From: an uncultured Sphingomonadaceae bacterium
Lineage (GTDB): Bacteria; Pseudomonadota; Alphaproteobacteria; Sphingomonadales; Sphingomonadaceae
Reading direction: 5' to 3'
Assembly (NCBI GenBank): GCA_947501325.1
Contig: CANMVC010000001.1
Coordinates: 558,001 to 622,000, forward strand
Length of the DNA: 64,000 nucleotides
The notes under the pieces: generated by a model
What the model saw: the letters and a program-made list of their open reading frames with translations, nothing else
What the model was told of the DNA's origin: nothing
Databases searched by the model: none
In this document: positions 16,458 through 25,643 of the stretch, one piece after another
Layout: every line of letters begins with the position of its first letter
How positions within the stretch are numbered: position 1 is the stretch's first letter
Translations under genes and position numbers: made by a program

Positions 16458-17411
16458 TTAGAGGGAGTTTATCCGTCCCTCAATCGCATCCCAAATCATA
16501 CCCGACGTATCCGTCCCATTAAACTTATCAATCGCAACAATTCCGGTCGGCGACGTCACGTTAATCTCGGTCAGCCATTTGCCGCCGATTACGTCGATAC
16601 CGACAAACAATAGCCCCAGTCGTTTCAGATCCGGTCCCATTGCCGCGCAAATCTCTTTTTCGCGGTCGGTTAGTCCAGCCGCCTCTGCATAGCCACCTTG
16701 CGCCAGATTGGAGCGGAACTCGCCTTTGCCGGGCTTGCGGTTGATCGCGCCGGCCACTTCGCCGTCGACCAATACGATCCGTTTATCGCCTTCTTGCACT
16801 TCCGGAAGGAAGGGTTGGATCATATGTGGCTCTGGCCAGGTCTGGTTAAACACCTCGATTAAGGCACTCAGATTACTGCCATCTTCCGGAACCAGAAAAA
16901 TCGCCTTTCCGCCATTGCCGTGCAATGGTTTTACGACAATGCCGCCATGCTCCTCCTGAAAAGCGCGGATTTCGTCGATGTTTCGCGTGACCAAAGTTGG
17001 CGGCATATATTTGGCATAATCGAGCACATAGACTTTTTCTGGCGCGTTCCGGACTGACACCGGATTGTTGACCACCAGAGTCTCACCCTCTAGCCGTTCG
17101 AGCAAATGGGTCGCGGTGATATAGCCGACATCAAAGGGCGGGTCCTGCCGCATCAGCACGACATCAATGTCGCTGCCCAGATCCAGGCGCACTTGTTCGC
17201 CAAATGCGTAATGATCCCCTTCCACCTGCTGCACCTTTACCGGATGCGCGAGCGTAGTCAGGCGACCGGCCAGATAGGTCAGATCTTTGACATTATAATG
17301 ATAGAGCTTGTGCCCGCGCTTTTGCGCCGCGATCATCAGCGCGAAACTGCTGTCGCCACCGATATTGACGGTTTCCATGGGATCCATTTGCATGGCAATT
17401 TTCAGGGTCAT
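16458..17411 (-). CDS. gshB: Glutathione synthetase
   Basis: 317 residues, the usual length for bacterial GshB, which ligates glycine to gamma-glutamylcysteine using ATP. The N-terminal MQMDPMETVNIGGDSSFALM is characteristic of the family. The ATP-grasp region shows GIVVKPLHGNGGKAIF, VDGEVAGAINRKP and, near the end, GLLFVGIDVIGGKWLTEINVTSPTGI, with the metal-binding Glu and Asn. A clear GAGG site precedes the ATG. gshA is not in the window. Confidence 0.97.
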   Translation of the reverse strand: MTLKIAMQMDPMETVNIGGDSSFALMIAAQKRGHKLYHYNVKDLTYLAGRLTTLAHPVKVQQVEGDHYAFGEQVRLDLGSDIDVVLMRQDPPFDVGYITATHLLERLEGETLVVNNPVSVRNAPEKVYVLDYAKYMPPTLVTRNIDEIRAFQEEHGGIVVKPLHGNGGKAIFLVPEDGSNLSALIEVFNQTWPEPHMIQPFLPEVQEGDKRIVLVDGEVAGAINRKPGKGEFRSNLAQGGYAEAAGLTDREKEICAAMGPDLKRLGLLFVGIDVIGGKWLTEINVTSPTGIVAIDKFNGTDTSGMIWDAIEGRINSL

Positions 17412-17436
17412 TTACGCCTCATTTTTTAGTGTGCGC

Positions 17437-17512
17437 TCCTGCGCAGGCAGGAGCCTATCTCCGACGATTGCAAAGCCGATAGAGCGGGAGATGGATTCGT
17501 GCCTTCGCAGGA
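17437..17512. repeat. Imperfect inverted repeat between gshB and yraN
   Basis: Arms at 17437-17462 and 17487-17512 read TCCTGCGCAGGCAGGAG...TATCTCC and GGAGATGGATTCGTGCCTTCGCAGGA. The left arm contains its own smaller palindrome. This is the kind of dispersed intergenic palindrome common in sphingomonad and caulobacter genomes. It lies in the gap upstream of gshB and downstream of yraN on the minus strand. Confidence 0.65.
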
Positions 17513-17541
17513 ATACAGCATCATGGAAATGCCCCAACTCC

Positions 17542-17910
17542 TCAAAACCCGTGCCAGACATTGGTTAAATGGGTCGGCAAGCGGCGCGGTGCAACCAAAA
17601 TTACATCAATCCGCGCATCCTCGCCATTCTTGCAATATTCCGGATAGAGAATTTCAGCCGCAGCGGCGACGCGTTTCAGCCGGTGATGATCGACAGCGGT
17701 TTCCAGATCTTCTATTTTCGTCCGCGCTTTCACCTCGACAAAGGCGACCAGTCCGGCGCGCTTGGCAATCACATCCACCTCGCCGCGCGGTGTGCGTGCG
17801 CGCTGCGCCAAGATGCGCCAGCCGTGCAATCGTAGCCAACCGGCCGCAATGCTCTCTGCGCGCCGTCCCTGTTGCTCGGCCCGCTCCCTCTTCGCAGCAG
17901 GGCGGTTCAT
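17542..17910 (-). CDS. yraN: YraN family (UPF0102) nuclease-like protein
   Basis: 122 residues, family length. The endonuclease-like fold shows AESIAAGWLRLHGWRILAQR, then RGEVDVIAKRAGLVAFVEVKAR, which carries the E...D...ExK residues of the restriction-endonuclease-like fold. YraN proteins are widely conserved and usually sit beside rsmI, as here; the biochemical role is not settled. The ATG overlaps the rsmI stop codon by four bases, indicating translational coupling. Confidence 0.93.
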   Translation of the reverse strand: MNRPAAKRERAEQQGRRAESIAAGWLRLHGWRILAQRARTPRGEVDVIAKRAGLVAFVEVKARTKIEDLETAVDHHRLKRVAAAAEILYPEYCKNGEDARIDVILVAPRRLPTHLTNVWHGF

Positions 17911-18752
17911 TTTTGCCCCTCCGATTTCCAGCGGTTGGCCAGGTCGTAAAGCTGTTTACGGTCAGCACCAAAGCTGCGCGCAACCTCGCCAGCCGCCTTG
18001 GCTGCGGGCAGTCGATCCAGCGCCTGTCGCAGGGCCATCTCAATATCGGTTTGGCTGGCCGGCTCTGCGGCTCCCGGCGGGCCGATGACGACAACAATCT
18101 CGCCCTTGGGCTTTTCGCTCGCATAGCGCTCTGCGAGATCAGTCAGGTTGCCGGTGACCGTTTCTTCAAATTTTTTGGTGATTTCCCGAATCACCGCCGC
18201 TTCCCGATCACCCAATTGGGCAAGCGCATCGGCCAGCATGGCGCCAAGCCGCGCGCCATTTTCGTAGAAGATCAGCGTCGCCTTGATCGGCTTTAATTCT
18301 TCCAATATTTCGCCGCGCGCTTTGGTTTTGCTGGGCAAAAAGCCCTCGAACAGAAACCGGTCGCTGGGCAATCCGGAGAGAGTTAAAGCGGCGATGACGG
18401 CGCTTGGCCCCGGGATGGTCGTGACATAGGCGCCGGCCGCCTGCGCATCGCGAACCAGCTTGTAACCGGGATCAGAGATGAGCGGCGTACCCGCATCGCT
18501 GACCAGTGCGACAATTTTACAACCTATCGCGGCCAAAATTTCCTGCCGCTCATGCTCACCTTTATGGTCATTATAGACCATCATCTTTTTCTTTTTACTG
18601 ATGTAGTTCAGAAGCTTACCGGTAACTCTTGAATCCTCCACTAAAATCAGATCGGCCAAGCCCAGAATTTCTTCGGCGCGGCGCGATAAATCTCCGAGGT
18701 TGCCGATTGGCGTGGCGACGATATACAGGCCATGTTCAACGGGAGCAGACAT
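17907..18752 (-). CDS. rsmI: RsmI, 16S rRNA (cytidine(1402)-2'-O)-methyltransferase
   Basis: 281 residues from the ATG at 18752 (an ATG at 18764 is also possible). It is a SAM-dependent tetrapyrrole-methylase-fold enzyme that 2'-O-methylates C1402 of 16S rRNA. Motifs are YIVATPIGNLGDLSRRAEEI, LILVEDSRVTGKLL, VALVSDAGTPLISDPGYKLV and the middle TIPGPSAVIAALTLSGLPSD. It is the upstream partner of yraN. Its start codon lies back to back with that of the divergent LpoA-like gene, only one base apart, so the two promoters must lie within each other's coding sequence. Confidence 0.96.
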   Translation of the reverse strand: MSAPVEHGLYIVATPIGNLGDLSRRAEEILGLADLILVEDSRVTGKLLNYISKKKKMMVYNDHKGEHERQEILAAIGCKIVALVSDAGTPLISDPGYKLVRDAQAAGAYVTTIPGPSAVIAALTLSGLPSDRFLFEGFLPSKTKARGEILEELKPIKATLIFYENGARLGAMLADALAQLGDREAAVIREITKKFEETVTGNLTDLAERYASEKPKGEIVVVIGPPGAAEPASQTDIEMALRQALDRLPAAKAAGEVARSFGADRKQLYDLANRWKSEGQK

Positions 18753-18753
18753 A

Positions 18754-19974
18754 ATGAACGCCATGACAGATAATTTGCATGTAGGACAGGATGAAAAAAC
18801 ATCCCATCAGACCGGACCAAAAACCGGACGCCGCAGCTTGCTGAAATATGCCGGGCTTGCATCAATCATCTTTCTGGCGGGTTGTGAGACCGTTGTCCCG
18901 CGCGGTGACGAGCGTACACCGACACCGACGCCAACACCGCCGCCCGTAACCGGCGGGCTACCGACCGATCAAACGCATCATCGTATTGCGCTGCTTGTTC
19001 CCTTGTCCGGAAAAAATGCCGGGGTTGGGCAATCGCTGGCCAATGCAACAACCATGGCGCTGCTCGATACCAAGGCGGGTAATATCCGCATGACCAACTA
19101 TGACACGGCAAAAGGCGCGACTGTGGCCGCCCGTAAAGCGATTGCCGATGGCAACAAGCTGGTCATCGGGCCGTTGCTGAGCGACAATGTCGTCGCGGTA
19201 GCCAATGTCACGCGGCCGGCCGGGGTTCCCATTCTCAGCTTTTCCAATGACGCCGGTGTGGCCGGTAACAACGTGTTCCTGCTTGGGCATATCCCGTCGC
19301 AGTCTATTGATCGCGTGGTCAGCTATGCCAAATCCAAAGGCATGAGCCGTTTTGCGGCCTTGGTGCCCAATGGCGTTTACGGTCAGCGGGCGTCCTCAAC
19401 CCTGCTGCGCTCAGTCAAGGATGTTGGCGGAACCGTTGTATCGATCCAGAATTTCAGCCGGGATTCTCAATCCGTTGAAGCGGCGACCAAGAAGCTATCT
19501 CAGAATGGCGATTTCGATGCCGTCCTGCTGGCAGACAACGGCACCATGGCCATCAAGGCCGCGCCCTATATCCGCAAAAATGCCAGCACCAGTGCCAAAA
19601 TTCTTGGTACCGATTTGTGGAATACCAGCAGCAATCTTGCCGGGTCGCCCGCGATGCGCGGTGCCTGGTTCGCTAGCGTGTCCGACGGTCTCTATCGCCA
19701 ATATGCGGACAAATATCGCAGCCGCTATGGCCGCGCACCTTTCCGCCTCTCCAGTCTGGGCTATGACTCCGTCCTGTTGACCGTCAAAGTGGCCCAGAAC
19801 TGGAAAGTGGGCACACCCTTCCCGATCAAGCAGTTGACCGATTCCGGCGGATTTATTGGCCTGGACGGCGTTTTCAGGTTCCGCCGCAATGGCGTCTCGG
19901 AGCGCGCGCTTGAGGTCCAAGAGATCAGGAGCGGCAGCTTCACTGTCGTCGACCCAGCCCCAAAGGGCTTTTAA
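18754..19974 (+). CDS. Penicillin-binding protein activator (LpoA-like) lipoprotein
   Basis: 406 residues from the ATG at 18754, which has GGGAG at a good distance. The N-terminus has a twin-Arg and hydrophobic signal ending in a lipobox (FLAGC, Cys near residue 46). A Thr-Pro linker ([10 protein letters not shown]) follows, then a type 1 periplasmic-binding-protein fold (about residues 75-400): RIALLVPLSGKNAGVGQSLA, VIGPLLSDNV, VPILSFSNDAG. The family is annotated as LpoA/YraM-like, outer-membrane activators of class A PBPs. In alphaproteobacteria the partner is unproven, so the role in peptidoglycan synthesis is by homology. The pairing of rsmI and yraN with lpoA is also seen in gammaproteobacteria. 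Confidence 0.88.
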   Translation: MNAMTDNLHVGQDEKTSHQTGPKTGRRSLLKYAGLASIIFLAGCETVVPRGDERTPTPTPTPPPVTGGLPTDQTHHRIALLVPLSGKNAGVGQSLANATTMALLDTKAGNIRMTNYDTAKGATVAARKAIADGNKLVIGPLLSDNVVAVANVTRPAGVPILSFSNDAGVAGNNVFLLGHIPSQSIDRVVSYAKSKGMSRFAALVPNGVYGQRASSTLLRSVKDVGGTVVSIQNFSRDSQSVEAATKKLSQNGDFDAVLLADNGTMAIKAAPYIRKNASTSAKILGTDLWNTSSNLAGSPAMRGAWFASVSDGLYRQYADKYRSRYGRAPFRLSSLGYDSVLLTVKVAQNWKVGTPFPIKQLTDSGGFIGLDGVFRFRRNGVSERALEVQEIRSGSFTVVDPAPKGF

Positions 19975-19982
19975 AGGCTTAA

Positions 19983-20012
19983 GCGTCATCCCAGCGAACG
20001 CTAGGATGACGC
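19983..20012. terminator. Inverted repeat, likely bidirectional terminator
   Basis: GCGTCATCC (19983-19991) and GGATGACGC (20004-20012) form a perfect 9-bp stem with a 12-base loop between the convergent LpoA-like and transaldolase genes. No long T-run follows, so it may act as a dispersed palindrome that also ends transcription. Confidence 0.6.
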
Positions 20013-20022
20013 AATATAGCAA

Positions 20023-20676
20023 TTAACCAATCTGCTGACCGGTATCTTTCCAGTCGGCCAAAAATCCTTCAATACCCTTGTCGGTCAACACATGCTTGAA
20101 CAGGCCGCGAATAACGTTCGGCGGCATCGTGCCAACATCTGCACCGATCCGCGCTGATTCCAGAACATGGATCGGATGGCGGATGGAGGCGACTAGAATT
20201 TCGGTGTCGAAGACATAATTGTCGTAAATCAGGCGAATGTCATCAATTAGCTTCATCCCGTCGAAACCGTTATCATCATGGCGGCCGACAAAGGGTGAGA
20301 TGAAGCTGGCGCCTGCCTTGGCGGCGAGCAATGCCTGATTGGCTGAGAAGCACAACGTCACATTGACCATCGTACCCTCGCTGGTAAGCGCTTTGCAGGT
20401 TTTCAGACCATCGATCGTCAGGGGCACTTTGATGCAGACATTGTCCGCAATCTTGCGCAGCACTTCGGCCTCTTTCATCATGGTCTCATGATCCAGGGCC
20501 ACCACCTCGGCGGAGACCGGGCCATCCGTCAGCCCGCAAATCTCTTTGGTGACTTCCATAATATCGCGACCCGATTTCTTGATCAGCGACGGATTGGTCG
20601 TTACACCGTCGACCATTCCCGTTGCCGCAAGATCGGCTATTTCGGCAGTATCGGCGGTATCAACAAAGAATTTCAT
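20023..20676 (-). CDS. tal: Transaldolase (short FSA/TalC type)
   Basis: 217 residues, the short class of transaldolase. It has [13 protein letters not shown] at the front, [17 protein letters not shown], the Schiff-base Lys in [12 protein letters not shown], and [14 protein letters not shown]. It transfers dihydroxyacetone units between sugar phosphates in the pentose phosphate pathway, or acts as fructose-6-phosphate aldolase; sequence alone does not decide between them. A good AGGAGC site precedes the ATG. It converges on the LpoA-like gene across the 19983 hairpin. Confidence 0.93.
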   Translation of the reverse strand: MKFFVDTADTAEIADLAATGMVDGVTTNPSLIKKSGRDIMEVTKEICGLTDGPVSAEVVALDHETMMKEAEVLRKIADNVCIKVPLTIDGLKTCKALTSEGTMVNVTLCFSANQALLAAKAGASFISPFVGRHDDNGFDGMKLIDDIRLIYDNYVFDTEILVASIRHPIHVLESARIGADVGTMPPNVIRGLFKHVLTDKGIEGFLADWKDTGQQIG

Positions 20677-21001
20677 GGGCTTATGCTCCTAAAGCGGGTG
20701 CGATGATGACTATTGCAATAGGCCTAACCGTTTTTGTCGACAGACGAAACAGATCACGAAAATGGGCTGTGCAAAAAGCTGTGGATAGCTTGGGGGCTTT
20801 TGGGCCTCACCATCGATGAGTTTCTACAGCTTCTACACAGAATCGCCCAAAAATCGCGCAGCCCTCTCTCGATCAAAAATGGTTTATGGCTGATGGTTCG
20901 CCAGTCTTTCAGACGAAAGACTCATCTAAAACCGATTAAGGCCCGACAATATCAATTGGCCACTATGTAGGAAAGCCAAAAGATCGGATATCAACCCGTC
21001 T
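20677..21001. other. 325-base gene-free region upstream of transaldolase
   Basis: No supported gene. A 78-codon frame on the plus strand (20734-20970) starts with TTG, has no ribosome site and no recognisable family. The region carries TGTGGATAG at 20780-20788, a one-mismatch DnaA-box lookalike, but only one. The right side near the transaldolase start (read on the minus strand) should contain its promoter; no clear boxes were found. Confidence 0.5.
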
Positions 21002-21676
21002 TCAGGTCAGACCGAATATGCCAATCAGGACGGGATCATTTGTCGCTTGCGGATTGGCTCTGATTTTTGCCTCCTCGGCACCGATCGAACGGTAGATCGC
21101 ATCGCTGACCTTTGCGGTCACATCTTCGCTGATATCGGCAAAATTGATATCACTGACCTGGGCCAGCACCAGGTTGATGATTTCATTGTCAAACAGGTTG
21201 AGCCCTTTGCTCACGCCGGGCAATATCCGGGTGGCGAGTGACGTCCCGAGCTGGTTTTGCAACAATGTCGTCGCCGCGCGATCGCCGCCTTTGATAATTG
21301 CTGCAGCGTCGGATATGCTCATATTGCGAATGGTATCGGCAATAATCGGCGCCGCCAAATCTGCCCCCGTTTCGGCCGCGCGATTCACCTGTTTCAGCAA
21401 GCGTTTCTGGATGGGCGGCGATCGCAGCACCGCCGTCGCGATATTGGTCACACGCGTCCCGCCCAGTCGCTCCGGCACGGATATGCGGGCAACCTGACTG
21501 TCGAAAAATCCATTGGGCTGCATCAATTGGGCAAAAGCATTTTGCGATGACACGGTCAGCAAACGCCTTATCGCATCGGTGAGGCTAAAGGCCGGAAGGC
21601 TGGCACAGCCCGGCAATGCCAGCATGGTTGCGGCGGCACCAGCGGCCAGAAATTTACGGCGGTCGATATTGCTCAT
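21002..21676 (-). CDS. DUF4197 family protein, Tat lipoprotein
   Basis: 224 residues from the ATG at 21676, which has GAGGGGA upstream (the frame opens at 21703). The N-terminus NIDRRKFLAAGAA is a twin-arginine signal and ends in a lipobox (LALPGC), so this is probably a Tat-exported lipoprotein. The body is the helical DUF4197 domain (SLTDAIRRLLTVSSQNAF at the start, NPVLIGIFGL-like end reading NDPVLIGIFGLT). The family is widespread in proteobacteria and has no known function. It is divergent from priA. Confidence 0.88.
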   Translation of the reverse strand: MSNIDRRKFLAAGAAATMLALPGCASLPAFSLTDAIRRLLTVSSQNAFAQLMQPNGFFDSQVARISVPERLGGTRVTNIATAVLRSPPIQKRLLKQVNRAAETGADLAAPIIADTIRNMSISDAAAIIKGGDRAATTLLQNQLGTSLATRILPGVSKGLNLFDNEIINLVLAQVSDINFADISEDVTAKVSDAIYRSIGAEEAKIRANPQATNDPVLIGIFGLT

Positions 21677-21752
21677 GATTATGATCCCCTCATCCCTCGC
21701 CACATATATAGCAGTTGGTGACGCAATCCCAAAGCATGCTTATACGGCAGAT

Positions 21753-23942
21753 ATGAATCGCGTCGATGCCCCTATCAGAAACAGAGTGAGAGTCATTTTG
21801 CTCAATGCTGCCTTGGGGCCGCTCGACTATCGGGTACCCGAGGGCATAGACGTGTTCCCCGGGTCGATAGTCATGGCGCCGCTCGGCCCCCGCAAAATGC
21901 CGGGCGTGGTTTGGGATGCCGACAGCTTTCCGGTGGATGAAATTGACGCGAAGAAATTGCGACCATTGCTCGAGCTGCGCGATGTCCCGCCACTGGCCGC
22001 ACCGCTGCGACGCCTGATTGAATGGACCGCGCGCTATTATTTCTCTTCGCCCGCTTCGGTATTACGCATGGTCTTGTCGAGCGGCGCGGCCTTTGCCGAT
22101 AGTCGCCCGATTACGGAATATCGGCTGAACGGCAATGTCCCCGCCCGCATGACCCCGCAACGGGAGCAGGCGCTGGAGAAACTAACTGATGTGCAAGGCA
22201 CGGTGAGCGAACTGGCTTTCAAGGCCGATGTCTCCATCGCAGTGATCAGAGGATTGGAAAAAGCGGGCGCGCTCGACAGCAGCCAGGTCTCTCCTTTTGC
22301 AGATATCACCCGCCCCGACCCCGACTTTGCCAAGGTTGATCTGAGTGACAATCAAGACGCCGTCAGCGAAAAACTGGTCCATGCGGTTCGGGACTCGGTT
22401 TTCCAAACCTATCTGCTCGATGGCGTGACCGGATCGGGCAAAACCGAAGTCTATTTCGAAGCGGTGGCCGAGGCCCTGCGTCAAGACAAACAGACGTTGG
22501 TGCTGCTCCCTGAAATCGCTCTTACCGAACCCTTTCTGGACCGGTTCAAGGCGCGCTTTGGCACCGAACCGGTTGCCTGGCATAGCGGGTTGAAACAATC
22601 CGACCGCAAGAGAAACTGGCGCGCGCTGGCCGATGGTGATGCCAAGGTCGTGGTCGGTGCGCGATCAGCCTTGTTTCTACCTTATAAAAATCTCGGCCTG
22701 ATCATTGTCGATGAAGCCCATGAAACCAGCTTCAAACAGGAAGATGGCGTGCGCTATCATGCCCGTGATGTTGCGGTGATGCGGGGATTATATGAAAAAA
22801 TCCCGATCGTTCTGGCCTCCGCGACACCCGCAATTGAAAGCCGGCATCAGGTGGAACAGGGCAATTATGAGCTGCTGGAACTGCCCGCCCGCTTTGGCGC
22901 GGCGACCCTGCCAGAGATAGAAGCGCTTGATCTTACACAAGATATTCCGGCACGCGGATCCTGGCTCGCGCCGACGCTGATTAACGCGCTGGAAGAAAAT
23001 TTGGGCAAAGGTGAGCAGTCGTTGCTGTTCCTCAATCGCCGGGGCTTTGCACCGCTCACTCTTTGCAGAACCTGTGGTCACCGGATAAATTGCCCCAATT
23101 GCACCGCCTGGATGGTCGAACACCGGCTGACCAAGCGTCTGGCCTGTCATCATTGCGGCCATGTCATGCCGCAACCGGAGAAATGCCCCGAATGCAGTGA
23201 CGAGGACTCACTGGTCGCCTGTGGTCCGGGTGTGGAGCGCATTTGCGACGAAGTGAAAATGCTGTTCCCGCAAGCGCGCACAGCGATTGTCACATCCGAC
23301 ACCATCTGGTCGCCCGCCAAAGCCGGTGAATTTGTGGCGCAGATGGAGGCAGGCGCAATTGACATAGTTGTGGGTACGCAGCTGGTCACCAAAGGCTATC
23401 ATTTTCCCAACCTGACGCTGGTCGGTGTGGTCGATGCGGACATCGGGCTGGAAGGCGGCGACCTGCGGGCCGCTGAGCGAAGTTTCCAGCAAATTTCACA
23501 GGTCGCGGGTCGCGCGGGTCGTGCCGAAAAACCCGGCCATGTCTATGTCCAGACGCGCATGCCAGGTGCGGCCGTCATTCAAGCGCTGATCAAGGGTGAT
23601 CGCGACGGGTTTTACGATGCCGAAACCGAATCCCGACGCGCCGCCGCTGCGCCGCCTTTCTCTAGGCTCGCGGCCATTATCGTATCTTCCGAAGATAATG
23701 CAGAAGCGATTGAGACCGCGCGCCTGATCGGCCAGACAGCGCCTAAGCTAGAGGGCTTTGCCGTCTATGGTCCCGCCCCTGCCCCGCTCGCTATGCTGCG
23801 CGGGCGGCATCGGCATCGCCTATTGGTTCACGCGCACCGTTCGGTCGAGATACAGGAAATCATGCATGAGTGGCTCGAAAAGCTGGAATGGCCAAGGGCC
23901 GTAAGGGTCGGCGTCGATGTTGATCCCTATAGCTTCGTATGA
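21753..23942 (+). CDS. priA: PriA, primosomal replication restart helicase
   Basis: 729 residues from the ATG at 21753. The frame is open to 21513 but upstream codons overlap the DUF4197 gene. It has an N-terminal 3'-DNA-binding domain (GPLDYRVPEG), Walker A GVTGSGKTE near residue 225, DEAH box IVDEAHETSFKQ, and eight zinc-binding cysteines in the inserted zinc region (CRTCGHRINCPNC and CHHCGHVMPQPEKCPEC). Helicase motifs follow with TQLVTKGYHFPNLTLVGVVDAD and SQVAGRAGRAEKPG. It reloads DnaB at stalled forks. The ribosome site is weak. Confidence 0.97.
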   Translation: MNRVDAPIRNRVRVILLNAALGPLDYRVPEGIDVFPGSIVMAPLGPRKMPGVVWDADSFPVDEIDAKKLRPLLELRDVPPLAAPLRRLIEWTARYYFSSPASVLRMVLSSGAAFADSRPITEYRLNGNVPARMTPQREQALEKLTDVQGTVSELAFKADVSIAVIRGLEKAGALDSSQVSPFADITRPDPDFAKVDLSDNQDAVSEKLVHAVRDSVFQTYLLDGVTGSGKTEVYFEAVAEALRQDKQTLVLLPEIALTEPFLDRFKARFGTEPVAWHSGLKQSDRKRNWRALADGDAKVVVGARSALFLPYKNLGLIIVDEAHETSFKQEDGVRYHARDVAVMRGLYEKIPIVLASATPAIESRHQVEQGNYELLELPARFGAATLPEIEALDLTQDIPARGSWLAPTLINALEENLGKGEQSLLFLNRRGFAPLTLCRTCGHRINCPNCTAWMVEHRLTKRLACHHCGHVMPQPEKCPECSDEDSLVACGPGVERICDEVKMLFPQARTAIVTSDTIWSPAKAGEFVAQMEAGAIDIVVGTQLVTKGYHFPNLTLVGVVDADIGLEGGDLRAAERSFQQISQVAGRAGRAEKPGHVYVQTRMPGAAVIQALIKGDRDGFYDAETESRRAAAAPPFSRLAAIIVSSEDNAEAIETARLIGQTAPKLEGFAVYGPAPAPLAMLRGRHRHRLLVHAHRSVEIQEIMHEWLEKLEWPRAVRVGVDVDPYSFV

Positions 23943-23965
23943 TCCATAGAAAATGCAACTAGGGT

Positions 23966-24042
23966 GTGCTCCGCACTTGATGCGAAGCTAGAGGTAGTGG
24001 TAGCGCTACGGTTCGCTGGGCTCCAACTCAAGGGTGGAGCAC
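23966..24042. repeat. Second copy of the GTGCTCCGCACTTGATGC element
   Basis: The 18-mer GTGCTCCGCACTTGATGC (23966-23983), shared exactly with the outer arms of the 15323-15487 element, is followed 52 bases later by GGAGCAC (24036-24042), so the unit again has inverted ends. The interior differs from the first copy. It lies between priA and the protease gene. Confidence 0.65.
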
Positions 24043-24062
24043 GAATAATAAAAGGCCCGTCT

Positions 24063-25613
24063 ATGAACCGCATTTTCGTTCTTTTTGCTTTGGCTCTTGC
24101 CACCCTGTTTGCTGGCCCGGCCCAAGCTGATCCCGCCGATATCAGCGCGGCCAGCCGGTCCGTAGTCCGCGTCGTATTAGCGGCTACGGATGGCGATAAA
24201 GTGGCGTTTGTCGGTCATGGCAGCGGTTTTGCTGTCGCGCCGGACAAGATTGTTACCAATGCCCATGTGGTCGAGATTGCGCGGCAGGAAAAATCGGTTG
24301 TTATCGGTATCGTGCCGTCACAGGGCGGCACCAGCTATGGCGGCAAGGTGATCGCCTATTCCCCCGGCAATGATCTGGCGCTTATCCAGTTAGAAGACGG
24401 CGGTCGCTTGCCGCCGATGACTGTTTTTGGCGGGCCGGTGGCCGATGGAGCCGATGTCGTGGCTATTGGCTATCCAGGGTCGGTTGACCGTGCCCAGGGA
24501 CTAAACCTTGATGACCTGATCAACCCGATGTCGCCGGTAAAAACCCGCGGCTCTGTTTCCGGTGGGCGGACGACAAAGCAGTTTGATACAATCCTCCACA
24601 CTGCTCCAATCGCGAGCGGGAATAGCGGCGGCCCTCTGATCGATAATTGCGGCCGGATTTTGGGCGCGAACAGCTTTGGGTCGCTGTCTGACGGCAATGA
24701 CGCGGAATTTGGCTTTGCTGTTTCCAGCCGCGAAATCCTGTCCTTTCTGAGAAAAGCAGGCGTAAAGGCTTCTTCCACCGCAACACCGTGCCGATCCTCC
24801 GCCGATATCAGCCGTCAGGAACAGCAACGCGAAGCGACCGCGCGAGCGCGCGTGGAAGCCGCGCAAAAAGCCGAAGCCGCGAAACGCCAGCAAGCCGAAG
24901 CGCAACTGCGGACGCAAATTTCTCAGGATATTATCACGGCGCGCGAGAACCATATGGCCGTTGCCGCCCTGATGCTTGTGCTGTCGCTGATTGCCGCCGG
25001 CGCTGCCGGCTATTTCATATTGAAAGACAATCGAAACGCGGCGATTGGAACAGCAGGCGGAGCCGCCCTTCTGGTTGTCGCCGCCATCTTGATCTTTTTA
25101 ACGCGGCCGGCTTTCACCGAAATTGACGACCGTGTCGCGGCAGCCCTCAAGGCAGAGCAGAACGGCGGCAACGGTAATGGCGGCGAAATAGTAACCGTCT
25201 CAGCCGCTGGCGACTATCAATGCAATATCAACCCGGATCGCAGCCGGATTACCGTGTCGCAAACCGACATGCTGCCCATAAAGTGGGACGAGGGCGGCTG
25301 CGTCAACGGTCGCACCCAATATGGCAGGGACGGGGGAAAATGGTCGCGCATTTTTGTCCCGAACGAAGAACAGACCGTCACCATCAGCAGCTTTGATCCC
25401 GACCGCGCGGAATTCACGACCGAACGCTATCTGGTTGGTCTGGCGGCGATGACCAAGGCGCGTGACATTCGCAGCAAATATGGCAACCGATCATGCACGG
25501 CCGATGAAAAGGCGCTTTCGGATATCGAGGATATGGTCAAAGCCATTCGCTCCGAACTGCCCATGCAGCCGAACGAGCGGCTCGTCTATGAATGCGAAAA
25601 ATCCGCGCCATGA
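24063..25613 (+). CDS. Trypsin-like serine protease with membrane anchor and unknown C-terminal domain
   Basis: 516 residues from the ATG at 24063 (AAAGG upstream). A signal peptide (to about residue 22) precedes a trypsin-like S1C domain with the complete triad: His in TNAHVVE, Asp in GNDLALIQL, Ser in ASGNSGGPLIDN. After it come an Ala/Arg/Glu/Gln coiled coil (residues about 265-300), two hydrophobic segments (about 305-330 and 338-362), and a C-terminal domain of about 150 residues with two paired Cys regions that I do not recognise. Unlike DegP, there is no PDZ domain. The catalytic domain should face the periplasm; where the tail ends up depends on how the two membrane segments are arranged. 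Confidence 0.8.
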   Translation: MNRIFVLFALALATLFAGPAQADPADISAASRSVVRVVLAATDGDKVAFVGHGSGFAVAPDKIVTNAHVVEIARQEKSVVIGIVPSQGGTSYGGKVIAYSPGNDLALIQLEDGGRLPPMTVFGGPVADGADVVAIGYPGSVDRAQGLNLDDLINPMSPVKTRGSVSGGRTTKQFDTILHTAPIASGNSGGPLIDNCGRILGANSFGSLSDGNDAEFGFAVSSREILSFLRKAGVKASSTATPCRSSADISRQEQQREATARARVEAAQKAEAAKRQQAEAQLRTQISQDIITARENHMAVAALMLVLSLIAAGAAGYFILKDNRNAAIGTAGGAALLVVAAILIFLTRPAFTEIDDRVAAALKAEQNGGNGNGGEIVTVSAAGDYQCNINPDRSRITVSQTDMLPIKWDEGGCVNGRTQYGRDGGKWSRIFVPNEEQTVTISSFDPDRAEFTTERYLVGLAAMTKARDIRSKYGNRSCTADEKALSDIEDMVKAIRSELPMQPNERLVYECEKSAP

Positions 25614-25643
25614 TTGCCATGACATTATGATCGAACGTCCGTG

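Noticed and set aside
20780-20788. TGTGGATAG as a DnaA box and possible replication origin
   Set aside because: Only one site with one mismatch, no cluster of boxes, no dnaA, dnaN or hemE nearby.
20734-20970. 78-codon plus-strand frame between transaldolase and DUF4197 genes
   Set aside because: TTG start, no ribosome site, no hydrophobic or family pattern, and no gene-like composition.
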